The notes: generated by a model not told the origin, from the letters alone. Positions 1 through 8,541 are shown, numbered from the stretch's first letter. The stretch is 33,727 nt of DNA from JABDCD01 sp964469525 (GCA_964469525.1 CAYXYU010000017.1:1-33727), one strand, 5' to 3'. Program-made: numbers and translations.

Positions 1-1571
1 AGCAGCAGCGTGCGGATGTGCGAACCGTCGACGTCGGCGTCGGTCATGATGATGATCTTGTGATAGCGTGCCTTGTCGACGGCGAATTCCTCGCGGCCGA
101 TGCCGGTGCCGATGGCGGTGATCAGCGTGCCGATTTCCTGCGATGATAACATCTTGTCGAAGCGCGCGCGCTCGACATTCAGAATTTTACCCTTCAGCGG
201 CAGGATGGCCTGGAACTGGCGGCTGCGGCCCTGCTTGGCAGAACCGCCGGCCGAATCACCCTCGACGATGAACAGCTCGGACTTGGCCGGGTCACGCTCC
301 TGGCAGTCGGCAAGCTTGCCGGGCAGCGAGGAAATATCAAGCGCGCCTTTGCGCCGCGTCAGATCACGCGCCTTGCGGGCGGCTTCGCGGGCAACGGCGG
401 CTTCGATAATCTTTCCGATGACCAGTTTTGTCTCCTGCGGATGTTCTTCCATCCACTGCGCCAGCTTCTCATAGACATAGCTCTCCACCACCGGCCGCAC
501 TTCCGATGACACCAGCTTGTCCTTGGTCTGCGAGGAAAATTTTGGATCGGGCACCTTGACCGATACGATACAGGTTAGCCCTTCGCGGGCATCGTCGCCG
601 GTGATGGCGATTTTCTCTTTCTTGGCAAGGCCGGAGTCGTCGTAATATTTGTTGATGGCGCGGGTCAGCGCCGCGCGGTAGCCGACCAGGTGCGTGCCGC
701 CGTCGCGCTGGCGGATGTTATTGGTGAAACACAGCACATTCTCATGATAGGAGTCGTTCCACTGCATGGCGATCTCGACGCCCATGCCATCGCGTTCGCC
801 CTTGATCATGACGGTGGGGTGCAGCGCATTCTTGCTCTTGTCGAGGTATTTGACGTACGCCTCGGTACCGCCTTCATAATAGAATTCGGTTTCCGTCACG
901 GGATCGGTACGTTGATCACTGAGCTTGATACGCACACCAGAATTGAGGAACGCCAGCTCACGCAGGCGGTGCTCGACTGTCTCGTAATCGAAATTGGTCA
1001 TGGTGAAGGTCTGCGGTGACGGCAGGAAGGAAACGGAGGTGCCTTTCTTATCCGGAGCATCACCGGTGACTTTCAGATGTTCCTTGGTCTCACCGTTTTC
1101 AAAGCGCGCTTCATGCTGCTGGCCGTTCCGCCAGATGGTCAGCTGCAGCCAGGTGGAGAGCGCATTGACCACCGACACGCCGACGCCATGCAAACCGCCG
1201 GAGACTTTGTATGAGTTCTGGTCGAACTTGCCGCCGGCATGGAGCTGCGTCATGATCACTTCCGCCGCCGATACGCCCTCGCCCGGATGAATGTCGGTCG
1301 GGATGCCGCGGCCGTTGTCGGTGACCGTGCAGGAGCCGTCGGCGTTGAGGCTGACGGTCACCAGATCGCAATGCCCGGCCAAGGCCTCGTCGATGGCGTT
1401 GTCGACTACTTCATAGATCATATGGTGCAGGCCGGAGCCGTCGTCGGTGTCGCCGATATACATGCCCGGGCGCTTGCGTACCGCCTCCAAGCCCTTCAGT
1501 ACTTTAATCGACTCTGCGCCGTATGCCTTCGCTTCTTCCATTTGTTTCATTTTTTCTGCCGTTGCGCTCAT
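1..1571 (-). CDS. gyrB: DNA gyrase subunit B (3' part beyond window)
   Basis: ATPase subunit of DNA gyrase, which introduces negative supercoils together with GyrA. About 523 codons are visible; the gene runs off the left edge. The N-terminal GHKL ATPase domain shows EVVDNAIDEA (residues 54-63), DNGRGIP (85-91) and GGLHGVGVSVVNALS (125-139). The TOPRIM part shows EGDSAGGS (around 435) and, just before the edge, DADVDGSHIR. The ATG at 1571 gives the N-terminus MSATAEKMKQ ahead of the conserved LEAVRKRPGMYIGD. It lies 15 nt after the recF stop, so the two are probably co-transcribed. A ParE paralogue is the only real alternative; the recF neighbour and the GyrB-like sequence favour GyrB. Confidence 0.96.
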   Translation of the reverse strand, partial: MSATAEKMKQMEEAKAYGAESIKVLKGLEAVRKRPGMYIGDTDDGSGLHHMIYEVVDNAIDEALAGHCDLVTVSLNADGSCTVTDNGRGIPTDIHPGEGVSAAEVIMTQLHAGGKFDQNSYKVSGGLHGVGVSVVNALSTWLQLTIWRNGQQHEARFENGETKEHLKVTGDAPDKKGTSVSFLPSPQTFTMTNFDYETVEHRLRELAFLNSGVRIKLSDQRTDPVTETEFYYEGGTEAYVKYLDKSKNALHPTVMIKGERDGMGVEIAMQWNDSYHENVLCFTNNIRQRDGGTHLVGYRAALTRAINKYYDDSGLAKKEKIAITGDDAREGLTCIVSVKVPDPKFSSQTKDKLVSSEVRPVVESYVYEKLAQWMEEHPQETKLVIGKIIEAAVAREAARKARDLTRRKGALDISSLPGKLADCQERDPAKSELFIVEGDSAGGSAKQGRSRQFQAILPLKGKILNVERARFDKMLSSQEIGTLITAIGTGIGREEFAVDKARYHKIIIMTDADVDGSHIRTLL

Positions 1572-1586
1572 TTCCGAGTCCTTGCC

Positions 1587-2759
1587 TTATGTAAAGACGC
1601 ACCCATTTTCCACTTGAAAATATTGCGCTTTTCCTGCCATTCCGTCGAATAACCCGGGGTCGGTCCCGGTCATCCAGACTTGGGCGCCAATCTGGCAGAT
1701 TTCCTCAAACAACTCAAGCCTTCTTGTGCCGTCCAGATGCGCCACAACCTCATCTAAAAGCAGCACCGGAACCACCCCGTGCCAGCGTGCTCCCGAGCGT
1801 GCTTCGGCCAGCACAATCGACAGTAAAAGCGCCTTTTGTTCCCCCGTCGAGCAGGCTTCGGCAGGCATCTGTTTTTCCGTATGAATCACCTGCATGGCGC
1901 TGCGATGGGGGCCGGAAAGCGTGCGCCCCGCGGCAGAATCCACGGTGCGGCCAGAGCGCAAAATACGTTTGAAATCTTCCTCCACCTGCACGGCGGGGGC
2001 GCTCAGCTTCAGCAAGTCTTCGATCATGCCGGAGATGCTGATGGAAGCCTTCGGGAAGGAGAGGTCGGAGGCGGCAATGGTGGTGTTGATGTGTTCGACT
2101 GTGTGCAGCCGTGCAGCGGCTATGGCAGTGCCGGTTTCCGCCATCGTCTGCTCCAGCGCCTCGAGCCAGACTGTGTCGGCGTGCGAGTGCGATAGCAGCT
2201 TGTTGCGCTCGCGCATGGCGAATTCATATTCATTGACGCGGGCAGCATGCTCGGGGTCGAAGCTGTAGACCAGCCGGTCGAGGAACTTGCGCCCCCCCGA
2301 GGTACCGTTGTTGAACAACTGCTCCATCTGCGGCGTCAGCCAGACGACCGACAGGTGCCGCGCCAGCTCCGCCTGTGAGCGCGCCGGGTTGCCGTCGATC
2401 CTGATGATACGCTTATCGACGCCCTCTCCGGCTTCGGGGTCGCGCCCGGTGCCGATTTTACTTTCGCCCTGCATGCCGTTGATGGTAGCAGCGACGGTCC
2501 ACGGCAATCCCCCCGCATGCCGGTTGTCGATCTCTGCCAGCTTTGCTCTTCTCAACCCTTTGCCCGGCGTCAACAGTGAAATCGCTTCCAGAATATTGGT
2601 CTTACCAGCACCATTATGGCCAGTGAGGATAATGGGCTGCGAGGTCAGTTCGACGCGCGCCTGCGCATAGTTGCGGAAATGGGACAGCGAAAGTGTATGT
2701 ACGGCAAGGTATTTGACAGAAGTGGGTGTGACATCCCTGACCGTGCTCTCATCAAGCAT
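1587..2759 (-). CDS. recF: DNA replication and repair protein RecF
   Basis: SMC-like ABC ATPase that helps load RecA at single-strand gaps through the RecFOR pathway. 390 aa, slightly longer than typical. The family N-terminus LSLSHFRNYAQARVEL is followed by Walker A GHNGAGKT (residues 47-54) and NILEAI. The signature STGEQKALLLSIVLAEA and Walker B VPVLLLDEVVAHLD lie near the C-terminus. The ATG at 2759 leaves about 20 extra residues before the conserved start; no better start is apparent. It sits between a frameshifted small gene (5 nt upstream) and gyrB (15 nt downstream), the classic dnaN-recF-gyrB order with one insertion. Confidence 0.95.
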   Translation of the reverse strand: MLDESTVRDVTPTSVKYLAVHTLSLSHFRNYAQARVELTSQPIILTGHNGAGKTNILEAISLLTPGKGLRRAKLAEIDNRHAGGLPWTVAATINGMQGESKIGTGRDPEAGEGVDKRIIRIDGNPARSQAELARHLSVVWLTPQMEQLFNNGTSGGRKFLDRLVYSFDPEHAARVNEYEFAMRERNKLLSHSHADTVWLEALEQTMAETGTAIAAARLHTVEHINTTIAASDLSFPKASISISGMIEDLLKLSAPAVQVEEDFKRILRSGRTVDSAAGRTLSGPHRSAMQVIHTEKQMPAEACSTGEQKALLLSIVLAEARSGARWHGVVPVLLLDEVVAHLDGTRRLELFEEICQIGAQVWMTGTDPGLFDGMAGKAQYFQVENGCVFT

Positions 2760-2764
2760 GGATA

Positions 2765-3234
2765 TTACTTTCGATGAGACTGCAGATAATGTTGTGCAAT
2801 CAAGTTCCGCGCGTCATCAAGAGCTGATCGGAGGTTTTTCGGAGCAAGAAGTTCCCAGTACTGATCATACTCTTTTTTGTAAGCAGGGCCCACAGCTTCA
2901 TTCAGCCATTCCATTCGAAAGTCTTTTACAGTGTTCAAGAACAGTTTCAGCTACGATAATTGGTATTGATAAGCCGACTCCAGCCGTGGCTGTTAAGCGC
3001 ATGGGTGAACGCCTCGATAAAGGATTTGTGTTTTTGATAGAAGTCCTTGGGCCAGATGCAATTATTCGCCTTATCTTTTGTATCCGAATAGCCTGAGATC
3101 AACTGTCTCCAGATCTGGCTCTGTCCGTCGGCAGCAGTCACTTCGGGATTCAGATGAGTCTGCGTTTGCCTGATCAGATTACCATCAGGATTATCGCCTT
3201 CCCGCTCCTGCGGTGTGCGGTAATAGTGAGTCAT
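2765..3234 (-). pseudogene. frameshifted small gene between dnaN and recF
   Basis: I do not recognise this protein. An ATG at 3234 opens 95 codons (MTHYYRTPQEREGDNPDGN...) ending in TGA at 2949-2947. A second frame, from 2950 to the TAA at 2767-2765, reads as equally protein-like sequence (KLFLNTVKDFRMEWLNEAV..., ...LIAQHYLQSHRK) and is closed upstream by TAG at 2953-2951. Joining the two by a -1 shift at about 2950 gives one product of about 156 aa, soluble, rich in charged and aromatic residues, without a signal peptide. No slippery heptamer is visible at the junction, so I favour a one-base loss or a sequencing error over programmed frameshifting. The stretch is visibly AT-richer than dnaN and recF. 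Two separate small genes remain possible. Confidence 0.6.
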
Positions 3235-3262
3235 TTTATTCCTTCGACAACCATCTCCGGCG

Positions 3263-4435
3263 TCAAACTCTCATCGGCATAATGACGTAGAGCGCGCCGA
3301 CATCAGCCGTGTCGCGCACGATGGCGGGAGAGGCCCCGTCATTGAACAGGAACTGCGCAGTGTCGCCTTCAATGTTCATCATCATGTCGAGCAGGTAGCG
3401 CGAATTGAAGCCGATATCCATACCCGGCGAGGAATAGGTCACGTCGATCTCCTCCGACGCCGTGCCGTGTTCGGGGCTGCTCGCGGAGAGGGTCAGCTTG
3501 CCGCCATCGAGATGGAATTTAATGGCGCGGGATTTTTCATTGGAGATCACCGATACGCGGTCGACCGCGCTAGTAAACAGCTTGCCGTCCACTTCCATCA
3601 GCTTGTCGTTGCCGGCCGGGATGACGCGCTCGTAATCGGGGAAGTTACCGTCGATCAGCTTCGAGACCAGCACGGCGCTGCCGTAGGCGAAGCGGATCTT
3701 GCTGTCGGACAGCGAGATGCTGACATCACCCTCCCCTTCCTCGAGTAGTTTTTTCAGTTCATAAATGGCCTTGCGCGGCACAATGACGCCGGGCATGCCG
3801 TCAGCGCCGGCCGGTAACCCCACTTCGATGCGGGCCAGGCGATGCCCGTCGGTAGCGACAGTCCGCAGCACTTTGTTTTTGGGTGTACCCGCGGTGTGTA
3901 GGTAGATGCCGTTCAAGTAATAGCGCGTCTCCTCGGTCGAGATGGCGAAACTCGGCTTCTGCACGAGTGCCTTGCACTCGGCGGCTTTCAGTATGAAATT
4001 GTGCGGCAAATCACCCTCTGCCATCACCGGGAAATCGTCGATGGGCAGTGTCGCCAGTGAGAAGCGCGACGAACCGGCGCGGATGCTGACCTTGCTTCCG
4101 TCACTGCTGGTCGAGAATTCAACCTGCGCACCCTCAGGCAGCTTGCGGACAATGTCATAAAAGGTGTGGGCCGGAACGGTAGTCGATCCAGACTTTTCTA
4201 CGGAAGCCTGGGTCTTTTCCGAAATGGCGATATCCATGTCGGTGGCAGTCAGGGTCACCCCGTCCCCCTTGGCATCGATCTTGACATTCGACAGTACGGC
4301 GATGGTACCGCGCTTCTCGACGACCGACTGCACATGGCCGAGCGCCTTGAGCAGATTGCTGCGTTCAATGGTGAATTGCAGGGCAGCTGCCTGCTTGACC
4401 GGAGTAAGGATTTCCGCGGTGCTGTTCTGTGCCAT
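3263..4435 (-). CDS. dnaN: DNA polymerase III beta sliding clamp
   Basis: Forms the ring-shaped dimer that tethers DNA polymerase III and other repair factors to DNA. 390 aa, against about 370 for most family members. The excess is an N-terminal extension of about 20 residues (MAQNSTAEILTPVKQAAALQ) before the usual FTIERSNLLKALGHVQSVVE. There is no internal Met that would remove it. Other family landmarks are the ATDGHRLA segment and the C-terminus YVIMPMRV, which forms part of the partner-binding pocket. A separate promoter is likely (extended -10 at 4475-4483), although dnaA and the helix-turn-helix gene upstream could also read through. Confidence 0.96.
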   Translation of the reverse strand: MAQNSTAEILTPVKQAAALQFTIERSNLLKALGHVQSVVEKRGTIAVLSNVKIDAKGDGVTLTATDMDIAISEKTQASVEKSGSTTVPAHTFYDIVRKLPEGAQVEFSTSSDGSKVSIRAGSSRFSLATLPIDDFPVMAEGDLPHNFILKAAECKALVQKPSFAISTEETRYYLNGIYLHTAGTPKNKVLRTVATDGHRLARIEVGLPAGADGMPGVIVPRKAIYELKKLLEEGEGDVSISLSDSKIRFAYGSAVLVSKLIDGNFPDYERVIPAGNDKLMEVDGKLFTSAVDRVSVISNEKSRAIKFHLDGGKLTLSASSPEHGTASEEIDVTYSSPGMDIGFNSRYLLDMMMNIEGDTAQFLFNDGASPAIVRDTADVGALYVIMPMRV

Positions 4436-4474
4436 ATGCGCTACGTTCTTTCCGTTAATGTTGGAGGGTCACCT

Positions 4475-4483
4475 ACTATACCA
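4475..4483 (-). promoter_or_regulatory. extended -10 element upstream of dnaN
   Basis: On the minus strand this reads TGG-TATAGT, matching the extended -10 form TGN-TATAAT. A weak -35 candidate (TTTGCC, 4503-4498) lies 17 nt upstream. The predicted start is about 30 nt before the dnaN ATG. A hairpin with arms CCAGCC (4481-4486) and GGCTGG (4494-4499) overlaps it, so the site may also be where transcripts from the dnaA side are slowed. Confidence 0.45.
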
Positions 4484-4540
4484 GCCGCTGAATGGCTGGC
4501 AAATGATTTTGTATGTATGGCTAATCTTTAGCGTTTCCGG

Positions 4541-5143
4541 TTATTCATAGTTTCTGCCGTATGATGACTTTGCGGGTTGGGATGGGCTGGTTTCCTGCTG
4601 TAAGCCGAACGTATCGAAAAAATCTTTATGTAGTGACTGATATTCTGGAACGGGTAGCAGGAAGTTAATCAGCTTGTCTGCATGCCTTTGAGGAAGGCGA
4701 CGTTTACCCTGTTCATAAAAATTCAAATATACCGAGGAGACACCCGCCCTCTGAGCTAAGGTACGGAGGTCCAGCAGGTTGGCAAGACGCAGATTGGCGA
4801 GTAACTGACTGTCAGATAAATGTCTCCTACCTTCCATTATTTCCGCCGGGGTTCGGTACGTACCCAGTTTCAGTTCGTGAAAAGCGGTTTCTATCAAGGG
4901 GCGTGCTTCTTCCAGCGTCAGCTCAAAGCAGGTAACGATTTTACGCAAGGCGGATAATGACGGAACCTTTTTGCCATCCATAAAGGCAAAATGTTCCTTA
5001 AAACTCCATTCCCTTTGTCTTGTATTTGGCGGCAAGTTATGCCGTTGCCGCCATTGTTCATCATACGCACTATATACCCTTGCAAATTCCTGGAATGGAG
5101 GCGGTGGCCGATCGCTGGCGGACGACCCTGCATCTACAGTCAT
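4541..5143 (-). CDS. helix-turn-helix (XRE-like) regulator between dnaA and dnaN
   Basis: Probable DNA-binding protein of 200 aa. Residues 116-163 fit an XRE/Cro helix-turn-helix: LRLANLLDLRTLAQRAGVSS followed by VYLNFYEQGKRRLP. Residues 46-90 resemble a second, degenerate module (MDGKKVPSLSALRKIV). The start at 5143 lies 10 nt after the dnaA stop, so it is probably co-transcribed with dnaA. That position, between dnaA and dnaN, is unusual. A role tied to dnaA or replication is an inference from location only. Its sequence is visibly AT-richer than its neighbours, which fits a later arrival. I do not recognise a named family beyond the HTH. Confidence 0.75.
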   Translation of the reverse strand: MTVDAGSSASDRPPPPFQEFARVYSAYDEQWRQRHNLPPNTRQREWSFKEHFAFMDGKKVPSLSALRKIVTCFELTLEEARPLIETAFHELKLGTYRTPAEIMEGRRHLSDSQLLANLRLANLLDLRTLAQRAGVSSVYLNFYEQGKRRLPQRHADKLINFLLPVPEYQSLHKDFFDTFGLQQETSPSQPAKSSYGRNYE

Positions 5144-5153
5144 GGTAAGATAA

Positions 5154-6566
5154 TTAATTCTGTAATATTCTTGCCAGCAGTTCGACTTCGGCGGCGAAGT
5201 CGCGGTCGGCGGCCATCAGCTCCTCGATGCGCTTGACGGCATGCATAACCGTGGTGTGGTCCTTGCCGCCGAACTTGCGGCCAATCTCGGGCAGGCTCTT
5301 GGAGGTGAATTTTTTCGACAGGTACATGGCGATCTGGCGCGGGCGGGCGACAACGCGCGAACGGCGGGCCGAATGCATGTCCGAGACCTTGATATTGAAA
5401 TGCGACGCCACCTGTTTCTGGATATCATCGATCGAAATACGGCGGTCATTGGCCCGCAGCAGGTCACGCAGCACTTCCTGCGCCGACTCCAGCGTAATCG
5501 GGTGGCGCACCAGGGTGTAATGCGCGTCGAGGCGTTTTAGTGCACCTTCTAACTCACGCACGTTGGAAGTGATTTTATGGGCCAGGAACTCGAGCACCTT
5601 GGGTGGGATCTGCGAGTGGCTTTCCAGCGATTCGACCTTGGACTGCAGGATGCCCAGGCGCAACTCGTAGGTAGTGGCGTGGATATCGGCCACCAGCCCC
5701 CAGCCTAGGCGGGAGCGGACGCGCTCTTCCATGCCCTCAAGATCAGATGGGCTGCGATCACCGGAAATAATCAGCTGCTTGTTCTGATCGACCAGTGCGT
5801 TGAAGGTATGAAAAAATTCCTCCTGCGTCGAATCCTTGCCGCTGATGAACTGCACGTCGTCGATCATCAGCACGTCTACCGAGCGGAAATATTCCTTGAA
5901 GGCCATGGCTTCCTTGAAGCGTAAGGCGCGGATGAACTGGTACATGAATTTTTCCGCCGAGAGATAAAGCACGCGGCGCTTCGGGTTAGTGCGGCGGATG
6001 TGCCAGGCAATGGCATGCATCAGGTGCGTCTTGCCGAGGCCCACGCCGCCATAGAGGAAGAGCGGGTTGCAGCCTGGCACGACCTGCGCCGATTCAGCGA
6101 CACGGCGGGCAGCGGCATGCGCCAGTTCGTTGGGCTTGCCGACAACGAAATTCTCGAAGGTATAACGTGGATCAAGCGCAGCTCCCAGCTGCACCTCGTT
6201 CTCGACCGGCTCGCTTGCCTGCCAGCTGGCATTGGTGAAGACATTGGAAGGCTGTGCCTCAGCAGGAGCTGCCGGTTTTGCTTCCCCCTGCGCAATGATG
6301 ATCTCAACCGCGTAACCTTCCGCCGCCTGCTCGGCTTCCCACAGGCTGCGAATAGCTTCGGCATAATGGGAGTTGATCCATTCACGCATAAAACGCGTCG
6401 GCACGCTGAGCAGGATGCGTCCCTCGTCGCTGCCAGCGTAGCGCAGCGGCTTCAGCCAGCTCCGGTAGATGGCGTCGCCGTACATGGCCTGCAACTGCCC
6501 GCTGAGACGTTCCCAGGCAGAGGCCAATACGTCGTCCATCGTATCAAGAGTCTTTGCTAAAGCCAT
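5154..6566 (-). CDS. dnaA: chromosomal replication initiator DnaA
   Basis: AAA+ ATPase that binds DnaA boxes and melts the origin. 470 aa, the usual length. Domain I covers roughly residues 13-90 (SWLKPL, FMREWINSHY). The variable domain II linker is Pro/Ala rich. Domain III has Walker A GGVGLGKTHL and Walker B VLMIDDVQF. Domain IV contains the DnaA signature (RPRQIAMYLSKK, LPEIGRKFGGKDHTTVMHA), the helix-turn-helix that reads the DnaA box. The ATG at 6566 is preceded by an AGGGGAT ribosome-binding site and lies 18 nt after the rhodanese stop, so the two are likely co-transcribed. I see no cluster of DnaA boxes around it. Confidence 0.97.
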   Translation of the reverse strand: MALAKTLDTMDDVLASAWERLSGQLQAMYGDAIYRSWLKPLRYAGSDEGRILLSVPTRFMREWINSHYAEAIRSLWEAEQAAEGYAVEIIIAQGEAKPAAPAEAQPSNVFTNASWQASEPVENEVQLGAALDPRYTFENFVVGKPNELAHAAARRVAESAQVVPGCNPLFLYGGVGLGKTHLMHAIAWHIRRTNPKRRVLYLSAEKFMYQFIRALRFKEAMAFKEYFRSVDVLMIDDVQFISGKDSTQEEFFHTFNALVDQNKQLIISGDRSPSDLEGMEERVRSRLGWGLVADIHATTYELRLGILQSKVESLESHSQIPPKVLEFLAHKITSNVRELEGALKRLDAHYTLVRHPITLESAQEVLRDLLRANDRRISIDDIQKQVASHFNIKVSDMHSARRSRVVARPRQIAMYLSKKFTSKSLPEIGRKFGGKDHTTVMHAVKRIEELMAADRDFAAEVELLARILQN

Positions 6567-6584
6567 AGTGTTATCCCCTGCTTT

Positions 6585-7082
6585 TTAGCCTTGTTTCCAT
6601 GGTAGTTTGGTTGTTTTCCATCCCTGTGAGGTGCCACGATGTCCCTCTGCGTCCGGCTCGCCCTCGAAACCACCGATAATGTTGAAGCAGTAGCGGTAGC
6701 CGAGCTGCGTCATGGCGATGGCAGCATCAAGAGAACGCCCGCCGGAGCGGCAGAGAAAAAAGAGCGGCGTATCTTTCTGAATGGAATCCTCGGCGGCAAT
6801 GGTGTCAGCGAAGACCGGATTCAGCATGAACTGCGGATAGGTTTTCCAGGAAATGGTAAGGAGACGACCCCGCGCGGTGCTTAAATCCGGCAGGCCGGTG
6901 AACTGCCACTCGGGCAGCGTACGCACATCGACCAGCACGCCATCATTGGATTGAAGGAAATAGAACGCTTCATCGGGAGTCACTTCGCCGCTATAAGCCA
7001 GATGCTGCGGCTTACGGCTTTCGGCGCGGGCAACCAGTTCAGCCAGTGGTGAACTGCTGTCGATGGGATTCGCTAGCGCCAT
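6585..7082 (-). CDS. single-domain rhodanese-like protein
   Basis: Rhodanese-fold protein of 165 aa. The active-site loop FLCRSGGRS puts the catalytic cysteine at residue 111, and the loop length fits a sulfurtransferase. The upstream motif VLVDVRTLPEWQFTGLPD (residues 49-66) is the standard first half of the fold. No signal peptide is seen, so it should be cytoplasmic. The physiological sulfur acceptor cannot be told from sequence. It lies 18 nt upstream of dnaA and about 100 nt downstream of rpsT, with no clear terminator on either side, so it may belong to the dnaA transcript. Confidence 0.88.
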   Translation of the reverse strand: MALANPIDSSSPLAELVARAESRKPQHLAYSGEVTPDEAFYFLQSNDGVLVDVRTLPEWQFTGLPDLSTARGRLLTISWKTYPQFMLNPVFADTIAAEDSIQKDTPLFFLCRSGGRSLDAAIAMTQLGYRYCFNIIGGFEGEPDAEGHRGTSQGWKTTKLPWKQG

Positions 7083-7184
7083 AGATATTTCCCCGTTGCG
7101 GTTTCCCTGTTTAGTGACAAAGCTTCTTCGTTCCGGCTTTTTAGTAGCCGGTTGGGTCTACGATGAACGTCGTGAAGAATGATC

Positions 7185-7451
7185 TTACGCGGCGAGTGTT
7201 TTGATGCGGGCGGACAAGCGACTCATCTTGCGCGACGCTGTGCCCAGTTTCAGCACGCCTTTGCTGACGCCGCGCATCAGTTCGGGCTGTGCTTCCTTGA
7301 GCGCGGCCTGCGCCACCGACTTCTTACCCGATGCGATAGCCGCCTCGACCTTTTTGATCGCAGTTCTGATGCGGCTTATACGCTTGCGGTTGACTTCGGT
7401 GCGCTTCGCGGTTTGACGAATTCTCTTTTCCGCTGATTTGTGATTAGCCAT
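7185..7451 (-). CDS. rpsT: 30S ribosomal protein S20
   Basis: Primary 16S rRNA-binding protein of the small subunit. 88 aa, the usual size, very basic, with the family start MANHKSAEKRIRQTAKRTEVNR and helical Lys/Arg/Ala-rich repeats up to the C-terminus SARIKTLAA. The ATG at 7451 gives the canonical N-terminus. A promoter is proposed at 7516-7544, giving a leader of about 60 nt that begins with a perfect palindrome (7487-7506). Placement next to dnaA and mutM is common in alphaproteobacteria. Confidence 0.97.
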   Translation of the reverse strand: MANHKSAEKRIRQTAKRTEVNRKRISRIRTAIKKVEAAIASGKKSVAQAALKEAQPELMRGVSKGVLKLGTASRKMSRLSARIKTLAA

Positions 7452-7486
7452 GTCTTGTTCCGTTGCCTAACTTCTGTGATTTTTTT

Positions 7487-7506
7487 TGATCATGTCACCA
7501 TGATCA
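7487..7506. promoter_or_regulatory. perfect 20-bp palindrome in the rpsT leader
   Basis: Arms TGATCATG and CATGATCA flank the 4-nt loop TCAC. Next to it is a run of eight T (plus strand), read as A in the rpsT transcript, so it does not look like a terminator for rpsT. With the proposed start at about 7509 it would form a stem at the very 5' end of the rpsT mRNA. It could be a protein operator or a leader stem. Confidence 0.45.
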
Positions 7507-7515
7507 GGGTGACCG

Positions 7516-7544
7516 ACACTAATGACGTTTTAGGGTGCCGTCAA
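7516..7544 (-). promoter_or_regulatory. rpsT: candidate promoter for rpsT
   Basis: On the minus strand, TTGACG (7544-7539) and TAGTGT (7521-7516) are separated by 17 nt. The -35 is near consensus; the -10 is weak (3 of 6). The predicted start is at about 7509. Confidence 0.35.
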
Positions 7545-7547
7545 GAG

Positions 7548-7556
7548 TTATTCACA
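7548..7556 (+). other. single DnaA-box match
   Basis: TTATTCACA fits the DnaA box consensus TTATNCACA and abuts the candidate rpsT promoter. It is the only exact match I noticed in the 7452-7719 spacer. A lone box suggests at most DnaA control of a nearby promoter and is not enough to call an origin. Confidence 0.35.
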
Positions 7557-7719
7557 GGCTAAAACCATTTTTTTGTATCCCGCTATACCCCTTGGTTTTC
7601 CTAGGGTTTCAGGAGATTCGCCTGCGCCTCCCCGCCACCAGCGCGACGTTATTTGCAGCGCTAGGAATCGCCAGTCTAACGCCACAAAATTTTAGAGCGC
7701 AAAACAGTCGCTTCGGTTT

Positions 7720-8541
7720 TTACTTTTGGCAGCGCGCGCAAAAATAAGTCGATCGTCCGGCCTGGCGGATGGTGCGGATCGGGGCACGACAACTTCTGCA
7801 CGGTTCGCCCTCGCGGTCATAAACCTGGAAGCGGTGCTGAAAATAGCCTGATTTGCCGGTAATATGTACAAAATCCTTCAATGAGGAGCCGCCGGATTCG
7901 ATGGCATCGCCCAGCACTTTGCGTATCGCACCTATGATAGTTTCTGACTTGGAAGCTACTCTGCGCGCGGGTTTACGCGGGTCGATCTCCGCCAGGTGCA
8001 GTGCTTCGCTGGCGTAGATATTGCCGACGCCAACCACCAGCTGCTGATCCATCAATACCGGCTTGATCGGCCCTTTGCGCTTGGCTAGCGCCTGTTCCAG
8101 ATAATCAGCGGAGAAGCTGCTTTCCAGTGGTTCCGGTCCCAGATGCGCGAACAGCGCGTGCGACGTCAGGTCTTTTTCAGTTGTCAGCGTCACCAGCCCG
8201 AAGCGGCGGGTGTCGTTGAAGATGGCGACGCGCCCGTCGGCCAGGTGCAGGATCATATGGTCATGCTTATCATAACTCTTGGGCGGCGCGGCTTCGATCA
8301 GGAAGCGCCCGCTCATACCGAGATGGACAATCGCGACATCGTCCGAATCGACGTAAAACAGCAGATATTTGGCCCGCCGCCGGATGTCCCGGATAGTCTT
8401 TCCGGCCAGCGTTTCCGCCAATCCCGGCGGGAAAGCGATGCGGAGATCCTTGCGGCGTAGCGTGACCCTTTCGATAGTGGCGCCGCGGATGGCCATGCTC
8501 AGGCCGCGGCGAACACATTCCACTTCGGGCAGTTCGGGCAT
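7720..8541 (-). CDS. mutM: formamidopyrimidine-DNA glycosylase
   Basis: Bifunctional base-excision repair enzyme that removes 8-oxoguanine and formamidopyrimidines and nicks the abasic site. 273 aa, the normal length. The N-terminus MPELPEVECVRRGL supplies the catalytic Pro2 and Glu3. DNA-binding landmarks are the HLGMSGRF segment, NDTRRFG, and VGNIYASEALH of the helix-two-turn-helix. The C-terminal zinc finger is intact, with CRSC near residue 247 and CARC at the end. It is divergent from ubiE, with 74 nt between the two start codons. Confidence 0.96.
   Translation of the reverse strand: MPELPEVECVRRGLSMAIRGATIERVTLRRKDLRIAFPPGLAETLAGKTIRDIRRRAKYLLFYVDSDDVAIVHLGMSGRFLIEAAPPKSYDKHDHMILHLADGRVAIFNDTRRFGLVTLTTEKDLTSHALFAHLGPEPLESSFSADYLEQALAKRKGPIKPVLMDQQLVVGVGNIYASEALHLAEIDPRKPARRVASKSETIIGAIRKVLGDAIESGGSSLKDFVHITGKSGYFQHRFQVYDREGEPCRSCRAPIRTIRQAGRSTYFCARCQK

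Noticed and set aside
2671..3096. Plus-strand reading frame over the recF start
   Set aside because: It overlaps the recF 5' end and the better supported minus-strand gene; its translation has no protein-like features.
7133..7151. Terminator between rpsT and the rhodanese gene
   Set aside because: CCGGCT...AGCCGG pairs but is not followed by a T run on the minus strand.
7083..7719. Chromosome origin near dnaA/rpsT
   Set aside because: Only one exact DnaA box (7548-7556) and no clear unwinding region were found; the gene order is suggestive but not enough.
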